Part shown: positions 18,034 to 25,228 of the stretch, piece after piece
How the letters are laid out: every line of letters begins with the position of its first letter
Numbering within the stretch: position 1 is the first letter of the stretch
Origin: Spirosoma rhododendri
GTDB taxonomy: Bacteria > Bacteroidota > Bacteroidia > Cytophagales > Spirosomataceae
Length of the DNA: 64,000 nucleotides
Assembly: GCF_012849055.1 (NCBI RefSeq)
Contig: NZ_CP051677.1
Span: 1,433,501-1,497,500, forward strand
Direction of reading: 5' to 3'
The notes under the pieces: model-generated
Told to the model about the DNA's origin: nothing
The model's database searches: none
Seen by the model: the letters and a program-made list of their open reading frames with translations, nothing else
Program-made: the position numbers and the translations under genes

Positions 18034-18076
18034 GATATCTGTTGATAAACAGTCATAGGGGCAACCCTCATCCCGG
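18014..18076 (-). promoter_or_regulatory. trp antiterminator pairing
   Basis: RNA segment CCGGGATGAGGGT (18076 down to 18064), which covers the last codons and the stop of the leader peptide, pairs with ACCGTCATCCCGG (18026 down to 18014), the terminator loop plus the inner ends of both terminator arms: 12 pairs with one mismatch. The two structures exclude each other. A ribosome stalled at the Trp codons leaves the first segment free (readthrough). A ribosome at the stop codon covers it (termination). Confidence 0.8.
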
Positions 18077-18103
18077 ATAGGAAGAGTGCCACCACCAAAT
18101 CAT
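18068..18103 (-). CDS. trpL: trp operon leader peptide
   Basis: An 11-codon open frame reading MIWWWHSSYPG and stop, with three consecutive TGG codons at positions 3-5. Trp is the rarest codon, so three in a row right before trpE are very unlikely by chance. The end of the frame (CCG GGA TGA) is itself one strand of the antiterminator. Role: senses charged tRNA-Trp by ribosome stalling. No Shine-Dalgarno sequence is visible, as usual in this phylum. A weak -7-like TAGGTTTT lies about 27 bases upstream. Confidence 0.88.
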   Translation of the reverse strand: MIWWWHSSYPG

Positions 18104-18165
18104 GTTTACCGAGTTATTCATGTCTTCTGAAAACCTAGTGTAAATAAATTTTTAAGACTTACTTG

Positions 18166-18239
18166 TCGGGGTGGCGGGATTCGAACCCACGACCTCTACG
18201 TCCCGAACGTAGCGCGCTACCAGGCTGCGCTACACCCCG
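18166..18239 (-). tRNA. tRNA-Pro (anticodon CGG)
   Basis: A 74-base cloverleaf read on the minus strand. The acceptor CGGGGTG pairs with CACCCCG and the discriminator base is A. The D arm contains AGCGCAGCCTGGTAGC, the anticodon stem CTACG/CGTAG encloses TTCGGGA with anticodon CGG, and the T arm has GGTTCGAATCC. The CCA end is not encoded. It lies directly upstream of the trp leader on the same strand, but no terminator is visible between them. Confidence 0.95.
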
Positions 18240-18248
18240 AGTGGGACA

Positions 18249-18280
18249 CAAAGGTATGGCCTTTATGAATTACCCGGCAA
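18249..18280 (-). promoter_or_regulatory. Promoter of tRNA-Pro
   Basis: Minus-strand -7 element TACCTTTG (18256-18249) matches the Bacteroidota consensus TAnnTTTG, with TTG 21 bases upstream (18280-18278). Transcription would begin about 10 bases before the mature tRNA. The element overlaps the 3' end of the hydrolase gene. Confidence 0.55.
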
Positions 18281-19042
18281 ACCGGGCGAGATTTTTTTTG
18301 TGATGAAATGCACAAGGGCATCCGGCATCTCGTAGGGAATCAAGTGACCGGCCCCGTCGAGTACCTCGAACGTCGCGTTGGGTAGGGTCGGTAACGTTAG
18401 TTCAGGCTGCACATCGGGGGAAAGAGCGTTGTCTTTATTACCAGCTATGATTGATACCGGAACGACGACGCGGCTCATCCTGTCGGCAATGTCTTCCTTA
18501 CTTCCTGCCGTCAGCCACGCGTCCCAGGCTACCTCGCTGGTGCGGAGGTTATCGGTAATAATTTGCTGACGATCAGCCCTTGAAACGGGCTTCGCCGTAA
18601 TGTTCTCAAAAGTTTTAACAGCGGCCTGCTCGGTACCATGCGTTTCCAGCATCTCCTTTCGGTCTTTTTCGGGAATCGGCTCCGGGTGCGGTGGCGAAGG
18701 CGACACCAGTAACACCTGCTGTAACCCCACTGGCTGACGTGAAGCCAGATTGAGTACCACCTTCCCACTCATCGAATGGCCAATCAGTATGTACTGATCG
18801 ACAGCTAGTTGTTCCAGCGTGCCGACTACGTCATCGGTCATGTCATCGACGCTGTACCCTGCTTTGGGTGCCGGGCTGTCGCCGTGGCCCCGCAGATCGA
18901 CAGCGACACAGCGGTGCTTTATTTCCAATTGCGCTGCTACTGCCTGCCATTCTGCTGCTGAACCACCGAAGTAATGTAGAAAAACCAATGTCAGCGGGCC
19001 TTGTCCGCTTGCTATAGTATGTAACTCAACCGTCGCTTCCAT
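18263..19042 (-). CDS. Alpha/beta hydrolase
   Basis: A 259-residue alpha/beta-fold hydrolase. The oxyanion region is [15 protein letters not shown], the nucleophile Ser lies in [11 protein letters not shown], the acid is probably Asp in [12 protein letters not shown], and His is in [11 protein letters not shown]. The start is taken at [15 protein letters not shown] (19042), with no signal peptide, so it is cytoplasmic. The pattern fits esterases and haloperoxidase-like enzymes; the substrate cannot be read from sequence. It is divergent from the sigma factor gene at 19166. Confidence 0.88.
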   Translation of the reverse strand: MEATVELHTIASGQGPLTLVFLHYFGGSAAEWQAVAAQLEIKHRCVAVDLRGHGDSPAPKAGYSVDDMTDDVVGTLEQLAVDQYILIGHSMSGKVVLNLASRQPVGLQQVLLVSPSPPHPEPIPEKDRKEMLETHGTEQAAVKTFENITAKPVSRADRQQIITDNLRTSEVAWDAWLTAGSKEDIADRMSRVVVPVSIIAGNKDNALSPDVQPELTLPTLPNATFEVLDGAGHLIPYEMPDALVHFITKKISPGLPGNS

Positions 19043-19165
19043 GTGACTATTTTGTGCGGGTATAACTGGTTGTTCGGATATGGGTTTTAGTGCAGAAAAA
19101 ATTTTCGACGCTTTTCCAACCTTACTACGGCCTGATTGCACTTTAGTACACAGCACCCAAAAACC

Positions 19166-19723
19166 ATGTTTCGCTTGGCAACATCGTCCGACATACCCGA
19201 ACGCGACCTCGTCGAGCGATGTCTGTCGATTACCGATCAGGCAACCCGGCGGCTGGCACAGCGGCAGTTGTATGAGCGGTATAAGCGGGCCATGTTTTCC
19301 ACGGCCTATCGGATCACGAATGATTACGACAATGCCAATGATGCCCTACAGGACGCGTTTGTAGCAGTGTTCCGAAGCCTGCATCAATTCACGTTTGACT
19401 CGACACTGGGGGCTTGGATCAAGACAATTGTCGTGCGGAACGCGGTTCGCAAGCAGCAACTGGAAAGCCGGTTTATTGGGATTGACGAAGCCACGCATGA
19501 CCAGCCAATACGATTGCCGGAGGGGTTGACGGGTGCCGAGCTGGACACGGTAATCCGAACTTTGCCCGACGGCGCGCGAACGGTTTTTCTCCTTGCGGAA
19601 GTCGAAGGCTATGCGCACAGGGAGATCGCCGACATGCTAAACATCACCGAAGGCACGTCGAAATCACAACTGAATTACGCACGCCGACTTTTAAGACAGC
19701 GACTGAGCAATGACTACCAATAA
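19166..19723 (+). CDS. ECF RNA polymerase sigma factor (second)
   Basis: A 185-residue ECF sigma factor starting at MFRLATSSD. Region 2 is seen in QLYERYKRAMFSTAYRI and DNANDALQDAFVAVFRSL; region 4 in LPDGARTVFLLAEVEGYAH and IADMLNITEGTSKSQLNYAR. It resembles the first sigma factor of the window closely in region 4 (EIADxLxIxEGTSKSQ). Its 3' end overlaps the next gene by 14 bases. First gene of a five-gene operon ending in two outer-membrane barrels. Confidence 0.95.
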   Translation: MFRLATSSDIPERDLVERCLSITDQATRRLAQRQLYERYKRAMFSTAYRITNDYDNANDALQDAFVAVFRSLHQFTFDSTLGAWIKTIVVRNAVRKQQLESRFIGIDEATHDQPIRLPEGLTGAELDTVIRTLPDGARTVFLLAEVEGYAHREIADMLNITEGTSKSQLNYARRLLRQRLSNDYQ

Positions 19724-20342
19724 ATTATTCCCCGATCTGCCTGAATACGACCCGCATCCCGACCTCTGGAATCGGATCGATGCCGATCTGACGGCCGCAG
19801 ATCAATTCGATAAAGTGATTAGCAACCTGCCGCAGACTGACCCGAAAGCAGATCTGTGGGAAACGATCGAAGCCGAACTGGACGGACAGGTATTACCTCA
19901 CCCCGCCGTTCAGCAACCGAAGAGCCAGGCTGGTCAGTTGATCCGGCCCTTGTGGGTCACGCTGACGGCTGCGGCTGCGGTAGCGGCCATCGTCCTGATT
20001 GGCTTCTGGACAAACCGGCAACCAGACGCCAGCGAACGGATGGAATACGCGGTTGAGACGGGCGCTGCTGGTGCCGCCAGCCCGGTCCCGGCTGATAGCG
20101 ATGCTGACCGACGGGCGGAAGCATTCATTGCACAGCAGTGCGCTGCCCAGACGATCGCCTGTCAGCAACCTGAAGTGCATGAACTCCGCAATCAACTAGC
20201 TGAACTAGCCACGGAAGAGCAACGGCTGAATCAGGAGCGGCAAACGTTCGGCGATGATCCGATGCTGATTCGGGCGCAGGTAAAAGTCGAAAATCAGCGG
20301 GCTGAAGTAACGAAAGAACTCATAACCCTGCTCCGCTCATGA
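19710..20342 (+). CDS. Putative anti-sigma factor, single-pass membrane protein
   Basis: A 210-residue protein. The cytoplasmic N-terminus holds a tandem duplication of a short motif: LPEYDPHPDLWNRIDADL and, about 33 residues on, LPQTDPKADLWETIEAEL. One transmembrane helix follows at about residues 76-98, then an Ala/Pro-rich stretch, two cysteines (QQCAAQTIACQQ) and a charged C-terminal coiled coil (about 150-205). The motif matches the N-terminus of the anti-sigma/barrel protein at 4212-5777. The role is inferred from gene order. The last four bases overlap the next start (ATGA). Confidence 0.75.
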   Translation: MTTNKLFPDLPEYDPHPDLWNRIDADLTAADQFDKVISNLPQTDPKADLWETIEAELDGQVLPHPAVQQPKSQAGQLIRPLWVTLTAAAAVAAIVLIGFWTNRQPDASERMEYAVETGAAGAASPVPADSDADRRAEAFIAQQCAAQTIACQQPEVHELRNQLAELATEEQRLNQERQTFGDDPMLIRAQVKVENQRAEVTKELITLLRS

Positions 20343-21259
20343 ACAACCAATTGACAGTCTGGTGGCTGCTCGTGTGGTTTGGGCTATGCCTGCCGGGTGT
20401 GGTCGTGCGGGCGCAACCGTCGCTTCAGGTCGTAATGAAGGTGGTGGAGAAAGAGCTACCCTACTCGGCGGGCCAACGAGTGCGGCTGACGGCAGAAAAA
20501 GCCGACGTAAGCATACATGGCTGGAACCGGCCGGTGGTGTCGGTTCGGATACGGCTGACGGCTAAGCACACTGATCGAACTGTTGCCGAACGGGAGGTGG
20601 CGTATCAGCAATACACGATACAACAAATGGGTGCTGATATCGACCTGTCGAACCGGTATGCTGTGCCGCGCGGGGCGGGAAAGGTACAGAGTCAGTTGAA
20701 AGCAATTTACGATATCAGCGTACCAGTTGGTGCGTTGCTACAGTTGAAAAATTCGTTTGGCGATGTGCGGCTCACCGACCTGACCGGCGATGTAAACCTG
20801 ACGTTTGAGTTCGGTAAACTTTCGCTGGACGACATTGGCGGAAAACTGGCTGTTCGGTCTAGTTACGGCGACATCGATGGGCGCGGGGTCGATGCTACGC
20901 TAACGCTTAACGCCGAAAAAGCCGATGTTATGCTGCGCGATATGGCCGGACGCGCCACTATAAAGAGTCGATACGGTAAGCTGACGGTCGTGCCAACCCC
21001 CTCAATGACCGGTTTGATGATCGAAGCATCGCGCACAGAAATTCTTGTGGCCGCCCGTCGCATCACCGATTTTCAGTACGACATCATCACCACGTTTTCC
21101 GACATCCGCGTACCCGAAGCGCAGCAGAGCGAGCTAGGGAAGCTGGGGAGCAAGCAAACCTTCACCTATCAGCCACCCGGACGCAAATCGCTGATTCAAA
21201 TTCAGAACAGCTACAGTAACGTGACCATACAGGCCGACAAATCACTCGTAGATCGATAA
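20339..21259 (+). CDS. DUF4097-like adhesin-type repeat protein, exported
   Basis: A 306-residue protein with a signal peptide (cleavage near VVRAQPS). The middle consists of short repeated strands such as NSFGDVRLTDLTGDVNLTFE, GKLSLDDIGGKL and SSYGDIDGRG, the pattern of the DUF4097/DUF4098 right-handed beta-helix family. It overlaps the anti-sigma gene by 4 bases and is followed 4 bases later by a barrel gene, so it belongs to the sigma operon. It probably acts in the periplasm or at the envelope; the partner is unknown. Confidence 0.75.
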   Translation: MNNQLTVWWLLVWFGLCLPGVVVRAQPSLQVVMKVVEKELPYSAGQRVRLTAEKADVSIHGWNRPVVSVRIRLTAKHTDRTVAEREVAYQQYTIQQMGADIDLSNRYAVPRGAGKVQSQLKAIYDISVPVGALLQLKNSFGDVRLTDLTGDVNLTFEFGKLSLDDIGGKLAVRSSYGDIDGRGVDATLTLNAEKADVMLRDMAGRATIKSRYGKLTVVPTPSMTGLMIEASRTEILVAARRITDFQYDIITTFSDIRVPEAQQSELGKLGSKQTFTYQPPGRKSLIQIQNSYSNVTIQADKSLVDR

Positions 21260-21263
21260 ATCC

Positions 21264-22550
21264 ATGACCAACAGTTTTATGAAAACAGGCAAACGCATTG
21301 GCATCGTCGGGCTGGCGTGCCTGATTGCTACAGCCGCCCGAGCGCAGCAATGGACCTTCGGCCCGAAATTGGAATTGGGCTTATCGGCCCGGTCTACTTC
21401 AGCGGGTGAAGTAACGATCGGCGACGTATCAGTAGAAAGTGGCTCCAATGCCGGTGATGCGTTGGGCGCTGGGATCGGTGGGTTTGCCCGCTACGATCGG
21501 TCGCGCTGGTACGGACAGGCCGAGTTGCTCACGCAGCGGGCCAACGTAGCCAATTACTATATCAGCGGGCCAAGGAGCGGATTCTCGGAGTATGCCCGCG
21601 TGTCTCGCTTCGCCGGACGGGTATTGGGCGGCTACAAACCGCTGCCGTGGCTCCGCTTTACCGTAGGGGTGGCTGCAAACCAATACCGGCGAAACCAGGA
21701 AGACCAGTATGCTCCCAGTATTGCCAGTTATTATAGACTGGCCGATATGTATCCGGCTTACAAAGATGAGTACTTGGCCTCCGTACGAACGTACGAGGTG
21801 GCCCAGTCAGTCAACAGCAGCTTCAAAAAAGTATCAGTAGATGTGCTGGCTGGTGTTGGCGTCGATGTGGGTGGGCTTACGATTGATATTATGAATAGCA
21901 GTTCACTGACGCCGGTTGTCGATGGAATTACGCATCAGGGTCAGGTTTACGACCTGCGGCAGAAATACAGTAACTGGTCGCTGCAACTGGGCTATCGACT
22001 GTTTCCGGTGAAGGCGCATTTACTGGCCCCACGCCGGTCGAACCGGGCGTACGAGCGCATCAAAAAAGATATACCCTTCTACCGCAACGAAGTTCATATA
22101 GCGGGTGGGCTGCTGGGTGAAGACATTGGCAGTGCCTTTCTGTACGAAAACCGGTACACACGTTACCTGACCCGGCGAGTTGGTCTGTCAGTGGGTGCCA
22201 ACATTATGCGGCTGTCCAAGGGGTATCTGCCCGGACAGACAACGGAGGTTCAGTTATTGCCCGCTGTCCGGTTCCTGCCGCTCTATAGCCGTCGACATAT
22301 CATTGGGCTATCTACCGGTCCTTTGCTTCGCTATGAGTCCGGGTACAGAATATTCTCCGGCCGCTCTGGAGCCAATGGCCCAACAACGGTCAATCTGCGA
22401 AACGATTCAGGAGCCAGAACATTCTCGGCTGGTATACAGGGCACTGTCGATTACCAGTTTGCCATTTCTGACCGACTGCTCGTCGGACCGTGGCTGCGGC
22501 TCTCGTCAGACTACGCCTATGCAGGTATTCAGGCTGGGTACCGTTTCTAA
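21264..22550 (+). CDS. Outer-membrane beta-barrel protein
   Basis: A 428-residue protein with a signal peptide ending near TAARAQQW. Alternating polar/hydrophobic strands with aromatic girdles run through the whole length, and the C-terminus YAGIQAGYRF ends in Phe, the usual outer-membrane insertion signal. No ligand can be inferred. Fourth gene of the ECF sigma operon; the next barrel gene starts 20 bases later. Confidence 0.75.
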   Translation: MTNSFMKTGKRIGIVGLACLIATAARAQQWTFGPKLELGLSARSTSAGEVTIGDVSVESGSNAGDALGAGIGGFARYDRSRWYGQAELLTQRANVANYYISGPRSGFSEYARVSRFAGRVLGGYKPLPWLRFTVGVAANQYRRNQEDQYAPSIASYYRLADMYPAYKDEYLASVRTYEVAQSVNSSFKKVSVDVLAGVGVDVGGLTIDIMNSSSLTPVVDGITHQGQVYDLRQKYSNWSLQLGYRLFPVKAHLLAPRRSNRAYERIKKDIPFYRNEVHIAGGLLGEDIGSAFLYENRYTRYLTRRVGLSVGANIMRLSKGYLPGQTTEVQLLPAVRFLPLYSRRHIIGLSTGPLLRYESGYRIFSGRSGANGPTTVNLRNDSGARTFSAGIQGTVDYQFAISDRLLVGPWLRLSSDYAYAGIQAGYRF

Positions 22551-22570
22551 TTCTTACTGCTACACCGATT

Positions 22571-23770
22571 ATGATAAATGTATTTATGAATCGATTGGCT
22601 ATTGTAATTGGTCTGCTAATGACTGGCGGAGCCGCCGTTGCGCAGGTATCATCATCGTACCGCTTTGAGCTGGAAGCCGGTGGTGGGCTAATACGGTTGC
22701 CCAACGTGGACTACAATGGCTGGTCGGCCAAACAGCAACTAACTACGTACATCAAACCAAGGCTGGGAGTTTCTGTCGGGATAAACTGGGCTGGTGCGAG
22801 CAATATTGCTCCCCTTTCCTACTTGCCAGACCAGTATGGCCTGCCTAATCCGGCACGACTCAACGAATTTTACGTCCGTTCAGATCGGATGCTTGATCTG
22901 TCGGCGGTGGTGTTGCCTGTGCTGACCCGGTATCATCAGGTGTCTATCCGGGTAGGAATATCAGCGTATCGTAGTAGTACGACGCAGGTTGATAGTCTGA
23001 TTTACTACGATCCACGCGATCGTTCGAACTATGAAACGGTTCTCCACCAGCGCACGACTGACCGGTTATCGCCTTTACTTGGCGTTGGATACGACTATCG
23101 GCTGTCGAATCGCTGGTCGGTGGGGGCTTACGCGACAGCGTATTTGAACGCGCCCGACCGGCAGACCGCATCGACGTTTGGGCTGCGAACTGCTTACCGA
23201 TTCAACGTCAGTGCTGATTCGCTGGGCCTGGCGTCGATCGACAAAGGTGCGATACGAACAGGTATCCGATTGGCTGGCAACGTTTCGGCGTCGAACGGGA
23301 GAACGGTTGCCGATTTCTACAGGCTTCGGGGAATTGGGGGGCTTTGGGCCGAAGTGCCGCTTTCGCTGACATGGCAATTCCGGGCGGAGCTCAACTACGC
23401 ACAACGCAGCGCACAGACAGACGAGGTACGGACCGGGCGTGTGCGGTTTTTGCCGGGCAGCAACAACCGAAACTATCTGGAAATTCCGTTGCTTTTCCGT
23501 AACGAAGTCGCGTATAAATGGCATCTGTACATCGGGCCTTACTTCGCTACCTTGTTGAATGGTCGGGCTGAGTCAGACGGAAAGCCGGTAGCGGTTGTAC
23601 CGCACTCTGTCGTTGGCGTAATCGTCGGGGCCGACTATCAGTTGTCTGATCGCTTCTCGGTAGATGTCCGCTATCAGCGTGACATGGTCCAACTGTCAAG
23701 TCGTCCTTATGGCGGGTTGCACGGCTTCCAACTGGGGATAAACTGGGCTTTTCAGCGTAGCAACCCGTAG
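22571..23770 (+). CDS. Outer-membrane beta-barrel protein (PorT-like)
   Basis: A 399-residue protein starting at MINVFMNRLAIVIG, with signal peptide cleavage near AAVAQVSS. It shows beta-barrel patterning throughout; the last strands (FSVDVRYQRDM, FQLGINWAFQRS) end close to the C-terminus. It is similar in size and style to the preceding barrel and may be a distant paralogue. The last codons lie inside a 16-bp perfect inverted repeat that probably ends the operon. The upstream reading from 22490 overlaps the previous gene and is rejected. Confidence 0.75.
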   Translation: MINVFMNRLAIVIGLLMTGGAAVAQVSSSYRFELEAGGGLIRLPNVDYNGWSAKQQLTTYIKPRLGVSVGINWAGASNIAPLSYLPDQYGLPNPARLNEFYVRSDRMLDLSAVVLPVLTRYHQVSIRVGISAYRSSTTQVDSLIYYDPRDRSNYETVLHQRTTDRLSPLLGVGYDYRLSNRWSVGAYATAYLNAPDRQTASTFGLRTAYRFNVSADSLGLASIDKGAIRTGIRLAGNVSASNGRTVADFYRLRGIGGLWAEVPLSLTWQFRAELNYAQRSAQTDEVRTGRVRFLPGSNNRNYLEIPLLFRNEVAYKWHLYIGPYFATLLNGRAESDGKPVAVVPHSVVGVIVGADYQLSDRFSVDVRYQRDMVQLSSRPYGGLHGFQLGINWAFQRSNP

Positions 23771-23785
23771 TTGCTACGCTGAAAA
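23749..23785. terminator. Inverted repeat at the end of the barrel operon
   Basis: Perfect 16-bp arms TTTTCAGCGTAGCAAC (23749-23764) and GTTGCTACGCTGAAAA (23770-23785). The left arm encodes the C-terminus of the barrel protein. Placed between convergent genes, it likely terminates both, although no long T run follows. Confidence 0.65.
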
Positions 23786-23797
23786 GTAATGGTACTG

Positions 23798-25144
23798 CTA
23801 TATCTCAACCTTCAGCCGGGCGGGGCGGTCCGAGATTTCGAGCATCTCCGCGTGGGGAACGACCGTAATCTGACCAAACTCGTCAAGGATTCGCTTATAA
23901 GCGGCTGCAACCGGGCGGGGCTTCCGATCCAGATCGTATAGACCGCATTCGTTGACTTTGTTGTTTTGTTCAGCTAACTGCGTGTCCCAGTCGATCTGGT
24001 CAGTCAGGCTGTACCAGGTGAAACCGAGCACCGGTACCCCATCGCGACGCATTCGCAAGATGCTGATCCACTGTTTATTGAGCCAGTCGGAGGCCAGTTC
24101 GGACTCGAACACGTTGGTTTCCGTGTGCATCACCGGCTTTTTGTACCGGACGTAGTAATCCTTCGTGATCTCATACCAGCCTAGCACATCCATCGAGATC
24201 TGAATCGACCCGTCGGGTAGGCGGATGCGCTCGTTGCGGCCGTAATAGTCGTTGCCCATAATCTGATAACCCGGCGGCTGACCTGCCATAAACCAGTCGT
24301 ATTCCTGCCGGGTCATGCCGTTGTCGAGCAGATACATACCGACCGTTGCCGAAGGTGGGTTTGCGTAAAGCAGATCGAGGGATAGAAAGCGAAGCTCGTT
24401 TTCCAGCGATACTTCGGGCGACGGAGTGGCGTACAATTCGTGGGTATACTCGGCACTTTCGCTTTGTACGATGATGCAGTCGTTGCGGTGTTTGGCAATC
24501 TGCTGCGTACCAATGATACTGGCGGCCGTTGCGTGCTTCATCGCCGTAACGAAGCCTTTATCTGACTTTAGCTGTTCGTTCCAGATACCATCTTTGCCGC
24601 TGGCTTTCGCCGTGACGTAAATCTCGTTGACGGGCGTGTAGTAGCGCACCCACGGGTATCGCTTAGCTACTTCTTCGGCGTATTCCGCGAAATGCATGGG
24701 TAGCTCAGGGTTCTGAAAGTTTTCGACCCAGTCAGGAACCCCAAAGTGCATCAGGTCAAGGATGGGGGTAATGCCCAACCGCTTGATTTCACCCATTGCT
24801 GCGTCGGCAAATTCCCAGTCGAACTTACCCGGTCCTTTATGAATGTCGTAGTAGGGTAAACCGTACCGTAGTACTTTTAACCCTAGTTCTTTAACCAGGC
24901 CCAGGTCTTCCTTGTAACGGTCGTAGTGGCCGCATTCCCGCAGCTGATCCCGGCGAATCTTGCCCTTCTTGATTGTTGGGTAGGAACACTCGATACCGGT
25001 AGCGAACATGAAATTGCTGGGCATTTCGGTAGGTAACCCCCGGCCGTCGTGGCCCCCGGCACCGCCGAACTGATCGCCGTCGTAACCGGCCTCCCCTATC
25101 TCTTTTTTGATGATGTCCAGAAAGCCCTTCTTTTTAGCTGCCAT
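23798..25144 (-). CDS. Glycoside hydrolase family 1-like protein
   Basis: A 448-residue (beta/alpha)8 protein resembling GH1 beta-glycosidases. The probable acid/base Glu is in TPVNEIYVT (compare GH1 TxNEP) and the probable nucleophile in HTETNVFES, where GH1 normally has TENG; the exact specificity is therefore uncertain. The N-terminal lysine-rich start and Gly-rich region (AAKKKGFLDIIKKEIG, GGAGGHDGRG) carry no signal peptide. It is the last gene of a minus-strand group with a GMC oxidoreductase and a gluconate-dehydrogenase-subunit-3-like gene, suggesting work on a sugar or sugar derivative. Confidence 0.78.
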   Translation of the reverse strand: MAAKKKGFLDIIKKEIGEAGYDGDQFGGAGGHDGRGLPTEMPSNFMFATGIECSYPTIKKGKIRRDQLRECGHYDRYKEDLGLVKELGLKVLRYGLPYYDIHKGPGKFDWEFADAAMGEIKRLGITPILDLMHFGVPDWVENFQNPELPMHFAEYAEEVAKRYPWVRYYTPVNEIYVTAKASGKDGIWNEQLKSDKGFVTAMKHATAASIIGTQQIAKHRNDCIIVQSESAEYTHELYATPSPEVSLENELRFLSLDLLYANPPSATVGMYLLDNGMTRQEYDWFMAGQPPGYQIMGNDYYGRNERIRLPDGSIQISMDVLGWYEITKDYYVRYKKPVMHTETNVFESELASDWLNKQWISILRMRRDGVPVLGFTWYSLTDQIDWDTQLAEQNNKVNECGLYDLDRKPRPVAAAYKRILDEFGQITVVPHAEMLEISDRPARLKVEI

Positions 25145-25228
25145 GTTGTTTTGGTGGAGAATCTACTCCTGATTGATGGATCAGAATGATTACTGAATTT
25201 GGCCAGGTTGAGGAAGTGTAATGTGCGA

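Noticed and set aside
18104..18165. A strong sigma-A type promoter for the trp operon
   Set aside because: Only a weak -7-like TAGGTTTT (18137-18130) is visible, with no TTG at the right distance, so I do not list it as a feature.
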